Source of the DNA: CAWDYA01 sp963806495
Lineage (GTDB): Bacteria; Acidobacteriota; Polarisedimenticolia; JACPZX01; DASXTC01
Reading direction: 5' to 3'
Assembly: GCA_963806495.1 (NCBI GenBank)
Contig: CAWDYA010000009.1
Span: forward strand, 310,001 to 374,000
Length of the DNA: 64,000 nt
In this document: piece by piece, positions 8,994-17,739 of the stretch
Position numbering within the stretch: the first letter of the stretch is position 1
Layout of the letters: every line of letters starts with the position of its first letter
Notes under the pieces: model-generated
The model's database searches: none
The model's input: only the letters and a program-made list of their open reading frames with translations
What the model was told of the DNA's origin: nothing
Made by a program: the position numbers and the translations under genes

Positions 8994-10623
8994 CCCCCCT
9001 CCCGGCTCAGGTACAGGTCGAGCATCGCCGGCGCGGTGGCTCCCGGCTCCGCGGGCTCGAGCGGCCGCGTCACCGCGAGATCGGCGCGCCCGTCGGCGTC
9101 GAGATCGATGACACGTACCAGCCCCGGGTCCCGCGGTTCCTCGCCTATGTCGATGACCCGGAATGCGGCGCGATCGTAGACGCAACCGGCCCCGCCACGC
9201 CGGATCACCAGTTTCCGGCCTCCCTTGAGCGAGAGAAAGTCGATCGCCCCGTCCCCGTCGAAGTCACCGGCGAAATGGCCGAACTGATTGAGGCGCAGAT
9301 CGTTCAGATCGAGGAGCATCTTGTCGCCCAGATCCTGATCGGGCACCTCGTGGAAATCACCCCCGGCATCCTGCGCCCAGACATGGAACTCGAGGCCGAT
9401 GCCGAATCGTTTCGTGGTCATCACCCGGAGGATCTGCCACATCGAGAAATCCAGGGTCACGGTGACCAGGTCCAAACGGCCGTCGCCGTCCAGATCGCGC
9501 ATCTCGGTCCCCTGCCTCTGCGGCCAGCCGCCGCCGAAGCCGTAGCCGACCACCTCGAATTGCCTGAACGGGGCTGGCTCGGGTGTCGAGATCGGCGTCC
9601 AGGCGGTAGAACGCGTATTCCATGTGGGGCTGTCGCGCCTCGTCCATGTCGCCCTGCCCATTCACGGCGATCTCGGTCCGGGTGACCAGCTCCGACCGCC
9701 CCCGGCCGTCGACGTCGCCGAAGAAGGCCAGCTCGGGCGTCCCGTCCTTCGAGCCCGCGGCGAGACAGGCCAGGTCGATGCGGTGAGGCGCGGCGAACCG
9801 GCCGCCGCCGAGGCCCCGCAGGATGTCAATCCGCGCGGCGCCCGCGTCGCGATCCACCACCACCAGGTCGGGCACGCGATCGCCGTCCACGTCCTGGATC
9901 TGCGGTGTCGGGTAGCGGCGCCATGCTGTTCGATCGACACCGCTCCGATCGCCCGGCATCGCCAGGCGGAATGGTTCCCCGTCGGGACGCCCCGCCGCAT
10001 CGAGACGATGGATCGAGGGCCCCGACCCGGAAGGGAGCAGCACGTCGGCGTCGCCGTCACCGTCCAGATCCGCGACAGGCGTGAGACCCGGGATGTAGGA
10101 GCCGGCACCACGCATCGCGGGAGGGTCGGCGATGAACGGCTCGAGCGCCAGCGAAGGACCCGGGCCGTCCCCGGAGAACCTCACCGCATCCAGCCCGTCA
10201 TCGGTCAGCGCCATCAGCGGGACGCCGGGCGGGCCGGCCGCGAGAGAGATGACCGAGAGCGGCAGCGCGAGGGGCTCGCCTGCCAGGGTGTAGCCGCCGT
10301 CCGGGGTTCTCAGGTAGACCCGGGCTTCGCGGCGCTCGAACAGCGCCGGAACGATCTCCGTGATCTGCACGAACCCGGAGGACCTGCTCGTACTCGATCT
10401 CGTCGTACTCGTTGTAGACCAGGACCACCACCAGATCGGTGCCGTTGCGTCCGTCCAGGTCGACCGGGATGATCTCCACCGGCGGCCCCGGCAGCTCGAG
10501 GGTCAGGCGGGCGGGCTGGCGCGGCGCGGCGAACACCCGCCCGGCGGGTCCGTTCGGGATCAGGAGAGACAGGGCCGCAAGCGCCGTGAGGCCACGGCGG
10601 GTCAGAGCGCTCATGCAGCTCAT
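8990..10623 (-). CDS. Exported FG-GAP/VCBS repeat protein A, frameshifted
   Basis: ATG 10623 directly follows the methyltransferase stop, so the genes are coupled. Residues 1-30 form a signal peptide (ALTRRGLTALAALSLLIPNG). Blades then carry DLDGRNGTDLVVV, DLDGDGDADVLLP, DVDGDRVPDLVVVDRD, DLDGDGRLDLVTV, DFDGDGAIDFLSL and DLDADGRADLAV, each a D-x-D-x-D/R-G-type calcium loop. Frame breaks occur near 10375 (after YEQVL, resuming at ITEIVPALFERREARV) and near 9590 (resuming FRQFEVVGYGFGGGWPQ). Repaired length is about 544 residues, essentially one large propeller. It is similar in size and organisation to the downstream FG-GAP protein B, probably an old duplication. Function unknown; presumed surface or periplasmic. 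Confidence 0.76.
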
Positions 10624-11370
10624 CTACGGAAGACGGCGCCCCCGGGTTCCTTCCGGTCCCCGCACGAGGGCGGGTCTCAATCCTATGTACAGGCCACGGC
10701 CGGTCAGTCCCTCCCGATCGTAGGTCACGTCGAGGCCCGCCCCGCGCAGGGCCGCGAGATACTCGCGGTGGGTGAAGTTCCTCATGACATGGCGCTCGCG
10801 GAAGTCCCGCACGCCGCCGGGCCCGCCCACCAGGTAATGAAAGTCCAGAATGGTGAACCCGCGCGAGACGCGACTGACGCTCATGCGGGCGATCTTCAGG
10901 TCGGGCCGATCCACGAACAGCGCGTGCACGCGACCGGGGCGCAGCCGTGCCGGAGTCAGCCAGGGCTCGAGCACCAGGACTCCGCCGGGCGCGAGGTGCC
11001 GTGCCATGCAGCGCGCCGCCGACCGCAGCTTCGCCGGCGTGCGCAGATAGCCGATCGCGCTGAACAGACAGACCACGGCATCGAAGGTGCGATCGAGATC
11101 GAATCGGGCCATGTCGGCGCGGTGCAGCGGCGTGCCGGGAAGCCGCTGTCGCGCCACGGCCAGCATCCCGGGGTCGGCGTCGAGCCCTTCGACACGGAAC
11201 CGGCGGCGCAGATACCTCAGGTGCGCCCCGGTGCCGCACCCCACGTCGAGCAGACGACGGCCGCGGCTCCGGCGATGCTCCAGGACCAGCCGGGCTACCG
11301 CCCCGGCCTCCTTGCGGTAGTCCTTGAACGCGTACAGGGCATCGTAATGAGCCGCCGAAAGCCGGAACAC
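10624..11370 (-). CDS. Class I SAM-dependent methyltransferase
   Basis: The start is GTG 11370, with AGGAGG seven bases upstream (11383-11378); an upstream in-frame ATG at 11397 lacks such support. The 248-residue Rossmann-fold enzyme has motif I LLDVGCGTGAHL (residues 40-51), the acidic end of beta-2 in VEGLDADPGML, motif II-like HRADMARFDLDRTFDAVVCL and a post-motif APGGVLVLEPWL. It fits the small-molecule or sugar N/O-methyltransferase group. The substrate cannot be deduced. It is the first gene of a minus-strand operon with two FG-GAP proteins and is divergent from the GMC oxidoreductase operon, 50 bases away. Confidence 0.88.
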   Translation of the reverse strand: MFRLSAAHYDALYAFKDYRKEAGAVARLVLEHRRSRGRRLLDVGCGTGAHLRYLRRRFRVEGLDADPGMLAVARQRLPGTPLHRADMARFDLDRTFDAVVCLFSAIGYLRTPAKLRSAARCMARHLAPGGVLVLEPWLTPARLRPGRVHALFVDRPDLKIARMSVSRVSRGFTILDFHYLVGGPGGVRDFRERHVMRNFTHREYLAALRGAGLDVTYDREGLTGRGLYIGLRPALVRGPEGTRGRRLP

Positions 11371-11419
11371 CCTCGATCCTCCTGTTGAAAGCCCCATCGA
11401 GTACGACTACCTTAGCCGA

Positions 11420-11839
11420 ATGCATCAGCCGCCGCCCGGGGATGTCCAGGCCGAAGCCCGGCTCTTCTCCCGCTATCTCCTCGGACGCGATCCGGATCCC
11501 GAGGTTTCGGCCCGGTACGCCGACGCCTGCGGCAGCCTGTTCGGCGACGAGTCGGACGCGCGCGACGCCGCGGTGGTCGCCTTCGCCCGGGGCCACGCCT
11601 GGAGCCTGCCCTTCCTCGACGCCGCGTGCGGTCTGCTCGATTCCCGCGCGCTGCTGAGACGCAAGCTGCTGCTCATGCTCGCTCTGCTCGAGACGGTCCC
11701 CGGCAACGCCGATCTGTTCCTTGCCCGTCCCACAGGCCGTTCCGCCCTGATCGCGCGTCTGGCGGGACACGGGCTCACGAGCGCGCTGAAGATGGCGGGC
11801 GGTCTCCTGATCCTGCCCGTCGCGCGGTGGCGCGCGTGA
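11420..11839 (+). CDS. Small hypothetical protein preceding GMC oxidoreductase
   Basis: A 139-residue, mostly helical protein beginning at ATG 11420, with no clear ribosome-binding site. It has no signal sequence. Notable segments are RDPDPEVSARYADACGSLFG and a hydrophobic C-terminal stretch (LKMAGGLLILPVAR). It overlaps the next gene by a GTGA junction, so the two are translationally coupled. Many GMC dehydrogenases work with a small third subunit encoded immediately upstream; position and size fit such a role here. However, I do not recognise the sequence as the known gluconate-2-dehydrogenase subunit 3 family and there is no Tat motif. Function unassigned. Confidence 0.65.
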   Translation: MHQPPPGDVQAEARLFSRYLLGRDPDPEVSARYADACGSLFGDESDARDAAVVAFARGHAWSLPFLDAACGLLDSRALLRRKLLLMLALLETVPGNADLFLARPTGRSALIARLAGHGLTSALKMAGGLLILPVARWRA

Positions 11840-13455
11840 CCGCGCCGCACGACGTGATCGTGGTGGGCTCCGGCCCGAGCGCGGTCAGTGCCGCCTGGCC
11901 GCTGGTCGAGGCCGGCGCGCGCGTGCTGATGCTCGACGTCGGCAACGAGGACACGCGATACGCGCCGTTGATCCCCGCGGCGCCGTTTCCCGAGATCCGG
12001 CGCACCGCGCGGAACCAGCACCGGTACTTTCTCGGCGACGCCTACGAGGCGATCCCGCTCGGGCGTGTGCGCGTCGGGGCCCAGCTCACCGCTCCGAGAA
12101 GCCACATCACCCGCGACGCCGAGACGCTCACGCCCATCGACTCCGCGTCGTTCTTTCCGACCGAGAGTCTCGCCCTCGGCGGGCTGGGAAGCGGCTGGGG
12201 CGCCTCCGCCATCCGGTTCGATGAGAGGGACATGGAGGGGTTCCCGATCGCGCCGGCCGATCTCGCCCCTCACTACGAGGCCGTGGCGCGGCGCATCGGG
12301 ATTTCGGGGGCGCGCGACGATCTGCTCCCCTACTACGGTGAGTGCGCGTCGCTTCAGCCGCCGCTCGACATGGACGTCAACGCCGCCGGGATCCTGTCGA
12401 AGTATGAGCGGCGTCGCGAGCGGCTGAACCGCACGGGGTTCTACATGGGCCGACCCCGTCTCGCCGTCCTGACACGCGACCTGGACGGCCGGCGGGCGCA
12501 ACGGTACCACGACATGGACTTCTACGCGGACGCCGACCGCAGCGTGTATCGCCCATGGTACACGGTCGAGGCGATGCGGAAGGCGGACAACTTCACCTAC
12601 GCCCGCCCGTGGCTGGTCGAGAGCTTCCGCGAAAAAGCGTCGGCCGGGATCGTGGAGGTGACGGCGCGCGACCCGAGGTCCGGAGGCCGGGAGACGTTCA
12701 CGGGCCGCCGGCTCGTGCTGGCAGCCGGAGCGATGGGGACGGCTCGCATCGTGCTGCGCTCGCTCGGACTGTACGACACCGCCGTGCCGATCGTCTGCAA
12801 CCCCCATATCTATATCCCATGCGTCAACGTCGCGATGCTTGGCAAGGCCGCCTCCCCGCTGAGGCACAGCCTGACACAGGTCGGGATCGTCTACGACCCC
12901 GGGCCGGAAGGCCCGCATCTGGTCTACTCGGAGATCCACGTCTACGGCTCGCTGCTGCTGTTCAAGCTCGTGAAGGAGTCCTTCCTGCCCGTGCCGCAGG
13001 CCGCTCGCATCATGCGGGATCTGATGAGCTCGTTCGCGATCCTGGTGATCGAGCACGACGACGAGCCATCACCGGAGAAGTTCTGCCTGCTGCGCCGCGG
13101 CGAGCCGGGGAGCCCCGACGTCCTCCACGTCTCCTACCGGCAGGATGAGGAGTCGGAGCGGCGGCAGCACCGCGCCGAGAAGCGGCTGTCCGCGCACATG
13201 AGGCAGCTCGGTTGCTGGCCGGTGGGGCGTATCGACCCGGGCCACGGCGCCTCGATCCACTACGGCGGCACGTTCCCGATGTCCGCGCAGGAGAGCCGGT
13301 TGAGCGTCACGCCGTCGTGCCGGCTGCGCGAAGCACGCGGCGTGTACCTCGTCGACGGCAGTGTCCTGCCCCGGCTGCCCGCCAAGCCGCTGACCTTCAC
13401 CCTCATGGCGAACGCGGACCGGGTGGCGCGCGCCGTCCTGGACGATCTCGCGTGA
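11836..13455 (+). CDS. GMC family FAD-dependent oxidoreductase
   Basis: The start is taken as GTG 11836 (GTGA overlap with the preceding stop); GTG 11827 is an alternative. The N-terminal dinucleotide-binding motif is VIVVGSGPSA (residues 7-16), followed by the GMC-type GGLGSGWGASAIRFDERD flavin segment. A GMC C-terminal domain ends the protein, with the active-site His region GASIHYGGTFPM and the FAD-binding GVYLVDGSVLPRLPAKPLTF and LMANADRVA. The length of 539 residues is normal. Enzymes of this kind oxidise alcohols, sugars or sterols; the electron acceptor and substrate are unknown. Linkage to an SDR gene suggests oxidation and rearrangement of a sugar or lipid. No export signal is visible. 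Confidence 0.88.
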   Translation: MTAPHDVIVVGSGPSAVSAAWPLVEAGARVLMLDVGNEDTRYAPLIPAAPFPEIRRTARNQHRYFLGDAYEAIPLGRVRVGAQLTAPRSHITRDAETLTPIDSASFFPTESLALGGLGSGWGASAIRFDERDMEGFPIAPADLAPHYEAVARRIGISGARDDLLPYYGECASLQPPLDMDVNAAGILSKYERRRERLNRTGFYMGRPRLAVLTRDLDGRRAQRYHDMDFYADADRSVYRPWYTVEAMRKADNFTYARPWLVESFREKASAGIVEVTARDPRSGGRETFTGRRLVLAAGAMGTARIVLRSLGLYDTAVPIVCNPHIYIPCVNVAMLGKAASPLRHSLTQVGIVYDPGPEGPHLVYSEIHVYGSLLLFKLVKESFLPVPQAARIMRDLMSSFAILVIEHDDEPSPEKFCLLRRGEPGSPDVLHVSYRQDEESERRQHRAEKRLSAHMRQLGCWPVGRIDPGHGASIHYGGTFPMSAQESRLSVTPSCRLREARGVYLVDGSVLPRLPAKPLTFTLMANADRVARAVLDDLA

Positions 13456-14333
13456 GCGCCGGCCCGGTCGCCGTCACCGGAGCCGGCGGGTTCATCGGCC
13501 GTCATCTCTGCGCTGCCTTCGCCCGCCAGGGACGCGAGGTCCGCGCGCTGGTGCGCGACCCTGAGACACCGCGGCCCGGTCTGGAGGGCTACCGCCGGGT
13601 GCTGTGCGACCTGCCGGACCACGTCGACGAAACGGGGCTGGCCGGCGTCGAGACGGTGGTCCATTGTGCCTATGTCACGCGGTTCCGCAGCCCCGAACAG
13701 GCGCGGGAGGTGAACGACCGCGGGACGCGCCGGATTCTCGACGCCTCACGCGCGGCCGGGGCGCGTCGCTTCGTCTTCATCTCGTCGCAGTCGGCGCACG
13801 AAGGCGCGCAGTCGTACTACGGCCGCAGCAAGCGGGCGCTCGAGGGGCTGCTGTCGCCCGGCGATCTCGCGATCCGCCCCGGTCTCGTCCTCGGGCCCGG
13901 CGAGGCGGGCCTCTTCGCGCGGATGGCCGAGACGATGCGCACCGCCCGCGTGGTCCCGCTGTTCGGCGGCGGAAGACAGCCTTTGCAGACGGTGCACATC
14001 GACGACCTGTGCGAAGCGATCACCGGCGCGGTGGAGAAGGGCCTGTGCGGCGTTTTCACCGTGGCGGAGCCGTGTCCGATCGAGATGGGCGCCTTCCTGC
14101 GGGCCCTCGCGGCCCGCCAGGGGAGCCATCCGCTCTTCGTGCCGTTCCCGATGGCGCCCGCCCTCGCCGCCCTGAGGCTGATCGAGACCGCGCGGATCCC
14201 GTTCCCCGTCTCCTCGGAGAACCTGCTGGGCCTGAGGCAGATGCGCGCCGCCGACACCACGCCGGACCTGAAAGCCCTCGGCGTGACCCCGCGCACGGCC
14301 CTGGAATCCCTCGACCGGATCTTCCCGGCCTGA
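13452..14333 (+). CDS. NAD-dependent epimerase/dehydratase (extended SDR)
   Basis: GTG 13452 overlaps the GMC stop (GTGA). The 293-residue extended short-chain dehydrogenase has the NAD-binding TGAGGFIG motif (residues 9-16), an active-site Ser region FVFISSQSAH, the catalytic Y123-x-x-x-K127 pair and a substrate-loop segment AIRPGLVLGPGEAGLF. It should act on a nucleotide-sugar or similar hydroxylated substrate in the cytoplasm, by epimerisation, dehydration or reduction. It closes a three-gene operon with the small protein and the GMC oxidoreductase. The substrate is not indicated by the sequence. Confidence 0.88.
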   Translation: MSAGPVAVTGAGGFIGRHLCAAFARQGREVRALVRDPETPRPGLEGYRRVLCDLPDHVDETGLAGVETVVHCAYVTRFRSPEQAREVNDRGTRRILDASRAAGARRFVFISSQSAHEGAQSYYGRSKRALEGLLSPGDLAIRPGLVLGPGEAGLFARMAETMRTARVVPLFGGGRQPLQTVHIDDLCEAITGAVEKGLCGVFTVAEPCPIEMGAFLRALAARQGSHPLFVPFPMAPALAALRLIETARIPFPVSSENLLGLRQMRAADTTPDLKALGVTPRTALESLDRIFPA

Positions 14334-14351
14334 GCGCTCCGGTCGGCATGG

Positions 14352-14357
14352 TAGAAT
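14352..14357 (+). promoter_or_regulatory. Possible -10 element (TAGAAT) upstream of the sigma factor gene
   Basis: TAGAAT lies 23 bases before the chosen sigma-factor start codon, in the short gap after the SDR gene. No convincing -35 box is present 16-18 bases upstream, so this is only a weak promoter candidate, perhaps recognised by an alternative sigma factor. Confidence 0.3.
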
Positions 14358-14380
14358 CCGCCGCAATCACGGAGTCCCGC

Positions 14381-15133
14381 ATGACATCGAACGACCACCC
14401 GAACGAAGTGGGGGATCGTTTCCCGGCGACCCGCTGGTCCGCGGTCTTCGGAGCGCGCAGCGGCGACGCCGCCGAGCGGACCCGCTCGCTCGAGATCCTG
14501 ATCGCGGCCTACTGGAAGCCGGTCTACAAGTACATCCGTCTCAAATGGCGCAGGACGGGCGAGGATGCCCAGGATCTGACGCAGGAGTTCTTCGTCCGCG
14601 CGATGGAGAAGGACTTCTTCGCCGGCTACGACCCCGCAAGGGCCCGTTTCCGCACCTTCCTGCGCGCCTGTCTCGACGGCTTCCTCTCCAACCAGCACAA
14701 GGCCGCCGGGCGCATCAAGCGCGGCGGTGGCGCGACCCATCTGCCACTGGAGTTCGAGCACGCCGAGGGTGAGATCGCCGCCATGGAGATACCCGCCCCG
14801 GACGACCTCGACCGTTACTTCGACAACGAGTGGACCCGGAGCCTATTCGGACTCGCCGTGGAAGCCCTTCGGGCCGAATGCCGGGAACGGGGCAAGGAGA
14901 TTCACTTCGTGATCTTCGAGCAGTACGATCTCGAGCCGGCCGGCCCCGATCGGCCCACGTACGCGGCGCTCGCTCAGCGGCACGGTCTGCCGGTCACCCA
15001 GGTCACCAACTACCTCGCCTTTGCGCGGCGCGAGTTCCGCAGGCTGCTGCTCGAGAAACTGCGCGAGATCACCGTCAGCGACGACGAGTTCCGGCTCGAG
15101 GCGCGGTTCCTCCTCGGCGCCGACCCGGATTGA
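14381..15133 (+). CDS. ECF-type RNA polymerase sigma factor
   Basis: The start is ATG 14381, with GGAG about seven bases upstream; ATG 14348 is a longer alternative. The protein (250 residues) begins FPATRWSAVFGAR and contains a sigma-2 region (LIAAYWKPVYKYIRLKWRR, DAQDLTQEFFVRAMEKDFF, FRTFLRACLDGFLSN). It ends with a sigma-4-like helix-turn-helix (PTYAALAQRHGLPVTQVTNY, FARREFRRLLLEKLR). The family is expanded in Planctomycetes and Acidobacteria and is often encoded beside a Ser/Thr kinase, as here: the kinase ATG follows two bases after this stop. No anti-sigma factor gene is adjacent, so control by the kinase is a reasonable inference. Confidence 0.85.
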   Translation: MTSNDHPNEVGDRFPATRWSAVFGARSGDAAERTRSLEILIAAYWKPVYKYIRLKWRRTGEDAQDLTQEFFVRAMEKDFFAGYDPARARFRTFLRACLDGFLSNQHKAAGRIKRGGGATHLPLEFEHAEGEIAAMEIPAPDDLDRYFDNEWTRSLFGLAVEALRAECRERGKEIHFVIFEQYDLEPAGPDRPTYAALAQRHGLPVTQVTNYLAFARREFRRLLLEKLREITVSDDEFRLEARFLLGADPD

Positions 15134-15135
15134 CG

Positions 15136-16170
15136 ATGCTGCGGGACGACGTGGTCGGACATCTGCGGGACATGGCCGACCAGCCCGACCTGTCGGGCAC
15201 CCGGTACCGGCTCGTGCGGCGCTCGCCCGCGGGGGAATGGGAACCGTCTACCTCGTGCGCGACCCGGACCTCGACCGGGAGCTCGCCCTCAAGGTGCTGA
15301 GTCTGCCCGACCCGTCCGGTGTGCTCTCGACCCGGCTGGTGGAGGAGGCGAGACACCTGGCGCGGCTCGAGCATCCGAACATCGTGCCGGTGCACGACGT
15401 CGGCCGGCTGCCGGACGGCCGGGTCTTCTACACGATGAAACTGGTGCGCGGGCAGCGTCTGGACGAATGGCGCGAAGGGAGTCTTCCGAGACCCGCCCTT
15501 CTGCGGCTCTTCCAGAAGGTGTGCGGAGCCGTGGCGTTCGCCCACGCGCAGGGGCTCATCCACCGGGATCTCAAGCCGGCAAACATCATGGTCGGCTCGT
15601 TCGGCGAGGCGCTGGTGATGGACTGGGGCGTGGCCAAGCGGGTCGCGGAAGCGGATACCGAAGCGGCGACCCTGCCCGGCCGGTCCGGCGACCGCGACCA
15701 GACGGCGCAGGGCGCGCTGATCGGCACCCCGCCCTACATGTCGCCCGAGCAGGCGCGCGGTGAGGTCGACCGGCTCGACCCCCGCACCGATGTCTACGCG
15801 CTCGGAGCGATCCTGCACTTCCTCCTCTCGGGCAGCCCGCCGTACGACGGGCGGAGCCGTGAGGAGATCCTGCGACAGGTGATCGAGGCGCGCCGCACGC
15901 CGCTACGCCGAGATCGACCCGGGGATCCCGCGGCCCCTCGAGAGCATCGTCTCGAAGGCGATGGCGCCCGACCCGTCCGACCGGTACGCAAGCGCCAGCC
16001 TGATGGCCGACGATCTGGATCGGTTCCTCGACGGTCTTCCGGTCACCGCGCACCGGGAGACGCTGCTGGAGAGGGCGGGGCGGGTGATCGGACGCAACAA
16101 GGCGTTGTTCTGGCTCGTCCTGGCGTACCTGGTGATGCGCGCGGCCATCCTGGCGGCCACCGGCCGGTGA
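15136..16170 (+). CDS. Ser/Thr protein kinase with C-terminal membrane helix, two frame breaks
   Basis: ATG 15136 follows the sigma-factor stop almost directly. The kinase is read through a frame change near 15220, inside the glycine loop (ARGGMGTVYLVRD), and another near 15900, after VIEARRTP, resuming EIDPGIPRPLESIVSKAMAP. Kinase landmarks are the Lys in ALKVLSLPD, catalytic HRDLKPANIM, DWG in place of DFG (VMDWGVAKRV), GTPPYMSPEQARGEVD and the D-x-Y-ALG helix. The tail contains a membrane helix (LFWLVLAYLVMRAAILAA) with no extracellular sensor domain. Repaired length is about 345 residues. It probably phosphorylates the partner sigma factor or its regulator. Confidence 0.82.
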
Positions 16171-16230
16171 GCGGCGTTCAAAGGAATTCCGCCGCGCGTT
16201 TAACAGGACACCATGAACAGGGAGGATGAC

Positions 16231-16602
16231 ATGTCCAAACCAATGCTCGGTCTGGTTCTCGGCGCGGTCCTGGGGCTGGTGGACGGCGCGGCGGCCTACG
16301 CCTACCCCTACCCCGACGTCCGCGCGCAGATCGTGGGGATCATCATCGGGTCGACGTTCAAGGGGCTCGTCACCGGAGTCGTGGCAGGCTACTTCGCCAC
16401 GAAGTGGCGTTCGCTGCCGCTCGGCATCGCCTTCGGGCTGCTCGTCGGCCTCGTGCTGAGCTGGCTCGTGGCCTGGGGCGGCGGCGACCCGAGTCAGCCC
16501 CATTACTACATGGAGATCATGCTGCCCGGCAGCGCCCTCGGGGCCGTGGTCGGGTTCGCGACACAGCGGTTCGGCCGGAGCAGGCAGCCGGCGCGGGCCT
16601 GA
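16231..16602 (+). CDS. Small multi-pass membrane protein
   Basis: The start is ATG 16231, five bases after GGAGG; ATG 16213 lacks a site. The 123-residue protein is almost entirely hydrophobic helices: MLGLVLGAVLGLVDGAAAYA, IVGIIIGSTFKGLVTGVVAG, LPLGIAFGLLVGLVLSWLVA and MLPGSALGAVVGFATQRFG, with glycine-zipper-like spacing. Two short loops carry the few charges. I do not recognise the family. It lies between the sigma/kinase pair and a DUF1579 gene, all on the same strand, with modest gaps. A short GCGGCG/CGCCGC hairpin in the 60-base gap upstream could end the kinase transcript. Confidence 0.7.
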   Translation: MSKPMLGLVLGAVLGLVDGAAAYAYPYPDVRAQIVGIIIGSTFKGLVTGVVAGYFATKWRSLPLGIAFGLLVGLVLSWLVAWGGGDPSQPHYYMEIMLPGSALGAVVGFATQRFGRSRQPARA

Positions 16603-16635
16603 CATCAACGACCGTCACGCAAAGGAGAGAAGATC

Positions 16636-17101
16636 ATGGAGATGCCCAGGACCCACGGAGCATCACGGCAGGCTCGCGGCGTTCGCCGGCACCTGGAGCG
16701 GCGACGAGACGATCCACCCTTCCCCCTGGGACCCGAAGGGCGGCCCGGCGAAGGCCCGTATCACGTCGCGGATGGACATGGACGGATTCTACCTCGTGAC
16801 CGATTACGTGGAGGAGCGCTCAGGGCAGGTCTCCTACCGCGGACACGGGGTCTTCGGCTACGACGCACAGCAGGAGTCGTACACCATGTTCTGGTTCGAT
16901 TCGATGGGATCCGCCGCCCCGGAGCCGGCGCGCGGCCGCTGGGAGGGCGACAAGCTGGTGTTCACGGCCAGGTCGCCGATGGGACATGCCCGCTACACCT
17001 ACACCCTCGAGGGTGAGGGACGGTACGGCTTCGCCATCGATCACTCCGAGGATGGAAAGAAGTGGGTGCCGTTCATGGAGGGGCACTACCGGCGAGCGTG
17101 A
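16636..17101 (+). CDS. DUF1579 family protein, one frame break near the N-terminus
   Basis: AAGGAG lies just before ATG 16636. The frame breaks around 16660-16668. Reading on in the corrected frame gives GRLAAFAGTWSGDETIHPSP, then MDMDGFYLVTDYVEERSGQV and YRGHGVFGYDAQQESYTMFW, characteristic of DUF1579-type proteins (single small beta-barrel, about 150 residues, no known reaction). The motif LAAFAGTW-x-G, then D-G-F-Y and Y-x-G-x-G-x-x-GYD is the family hallmark. There is no signal peptide. It follows the small membrane protein by 33 bases and may be co-transcribed with it. Confidence 0.75.
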
Positions 17102-17115
17102 GGCCCGGGGGCCTC
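17100..17115 (+). terminator. GC-rich hairpin after the DUF1579 gene
   Basis: GAGGCCC and GGGCCTC are exact complements around a two-base centre, overlapping the stop codon of the preceding gene. There is no U-tract, so termination is only suggested. The gap that follows up to 17243 shows no other gene. Confidence 0.35.
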
Positions 17116-17242
17116 TCCCTTCAAACCCCTGACCCGATGCGCCATATCCCGCGGCCGCCGTCGTCTTGATTCGTCCCGGCAAATGCCTATTCCTATACCC
17201 GTCCGGCGGCCGGGGCGCGCCGCCGCCCCGGGAGGGCTGCGC

Positions 17243-17641
17243 ATGGACATCGGTGCGATCTGCGAGGATCTTGACCGGCTGAGGGAGCGCGGCGCGCCTC
17301 TGGAGCGAATCCTCGACCGGGCCGTCCGTCTGATCCATGAATCCAATCCCCGTTTCCACTGGACGGGGATCTACGAGCTGTTCCCCGACAACGTTCTGAG
17401 GCTCGGCCCCTTCATCGGCGCACCCACCGATCACGTCTTCATCGCCGTCGGCCGCGGCGTCTGCGGGACGGCGGTGGCCGAGAAGCGCAACATGAACGTC
17501 CCCGACGTCTCGCTCGCCTCGAACTATCTCGCCTGCTCCACGGCGACCCGCTCGGAGCTGGTCATCCTGATCCGCAAGGGGGATCGGATCTTCGCCCAGA
17601 TCGACATCGACAGCCACGAAGTGGACGCCTTCGAATCCTGA
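17243..17641 (+). CDS. GAF domain protein resembling free Met-(R)-sulfoxide reductase, probable frame break at C-terminus
   Basis: The start is ATG 17243, with GGGAGG six bases upstream. The domain matches the fRMsr GAF fold: FHWTGIYELFPDN, VGRGVCGTAVAEKRNMNVPD, NYLACSTATRSELVILI and the terminal QIDIDSHEVDAFE. C74 and C98 are 24 residues apart, as in E. coli fRMsr Cys94/Cys118, while the position matching Cys84 is His64. Catalysis may therefore be altered, or the domain may act as a sensor. The in-frame stop at 17641 cuts the last helix: one base removed near 17636 restores VSGVERIAGRLAEAYAARVA and a stop at 17729, which is probably the true end. It lies directly before the hybrid histidine kinase. 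Confidence 0.72.
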   Translation: MDIGAICEDLDRLRERGAPLERILDRAVRLIHESNPRFHWTGIYELFPDNVLRLGPFIGAPTDHVFIAVGRGVCGTAVAEKRNMNVPDVSLASNYLACSTATRSELVILIRKGDRIFAQIDIDSHEVDAFES

Positions 17642-17739
17642 GACCGTCTCGGGCGTCGAACGGATAGCCGGTCGGCTCGCCGAGGCGTACGCGGCCCGGG
17701 TCGCACCTGCCGCCGCCGCGGACGCGTGATGGAGGCGCA

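Noticed and set aside
7405..9179. Plus-strand open frames after the M28 peptidase
   Set aside because: They are antisense to the FG-GAP gene; the minus strand shows repeated D-x-D-x-D-G motifs and a signal peptide.
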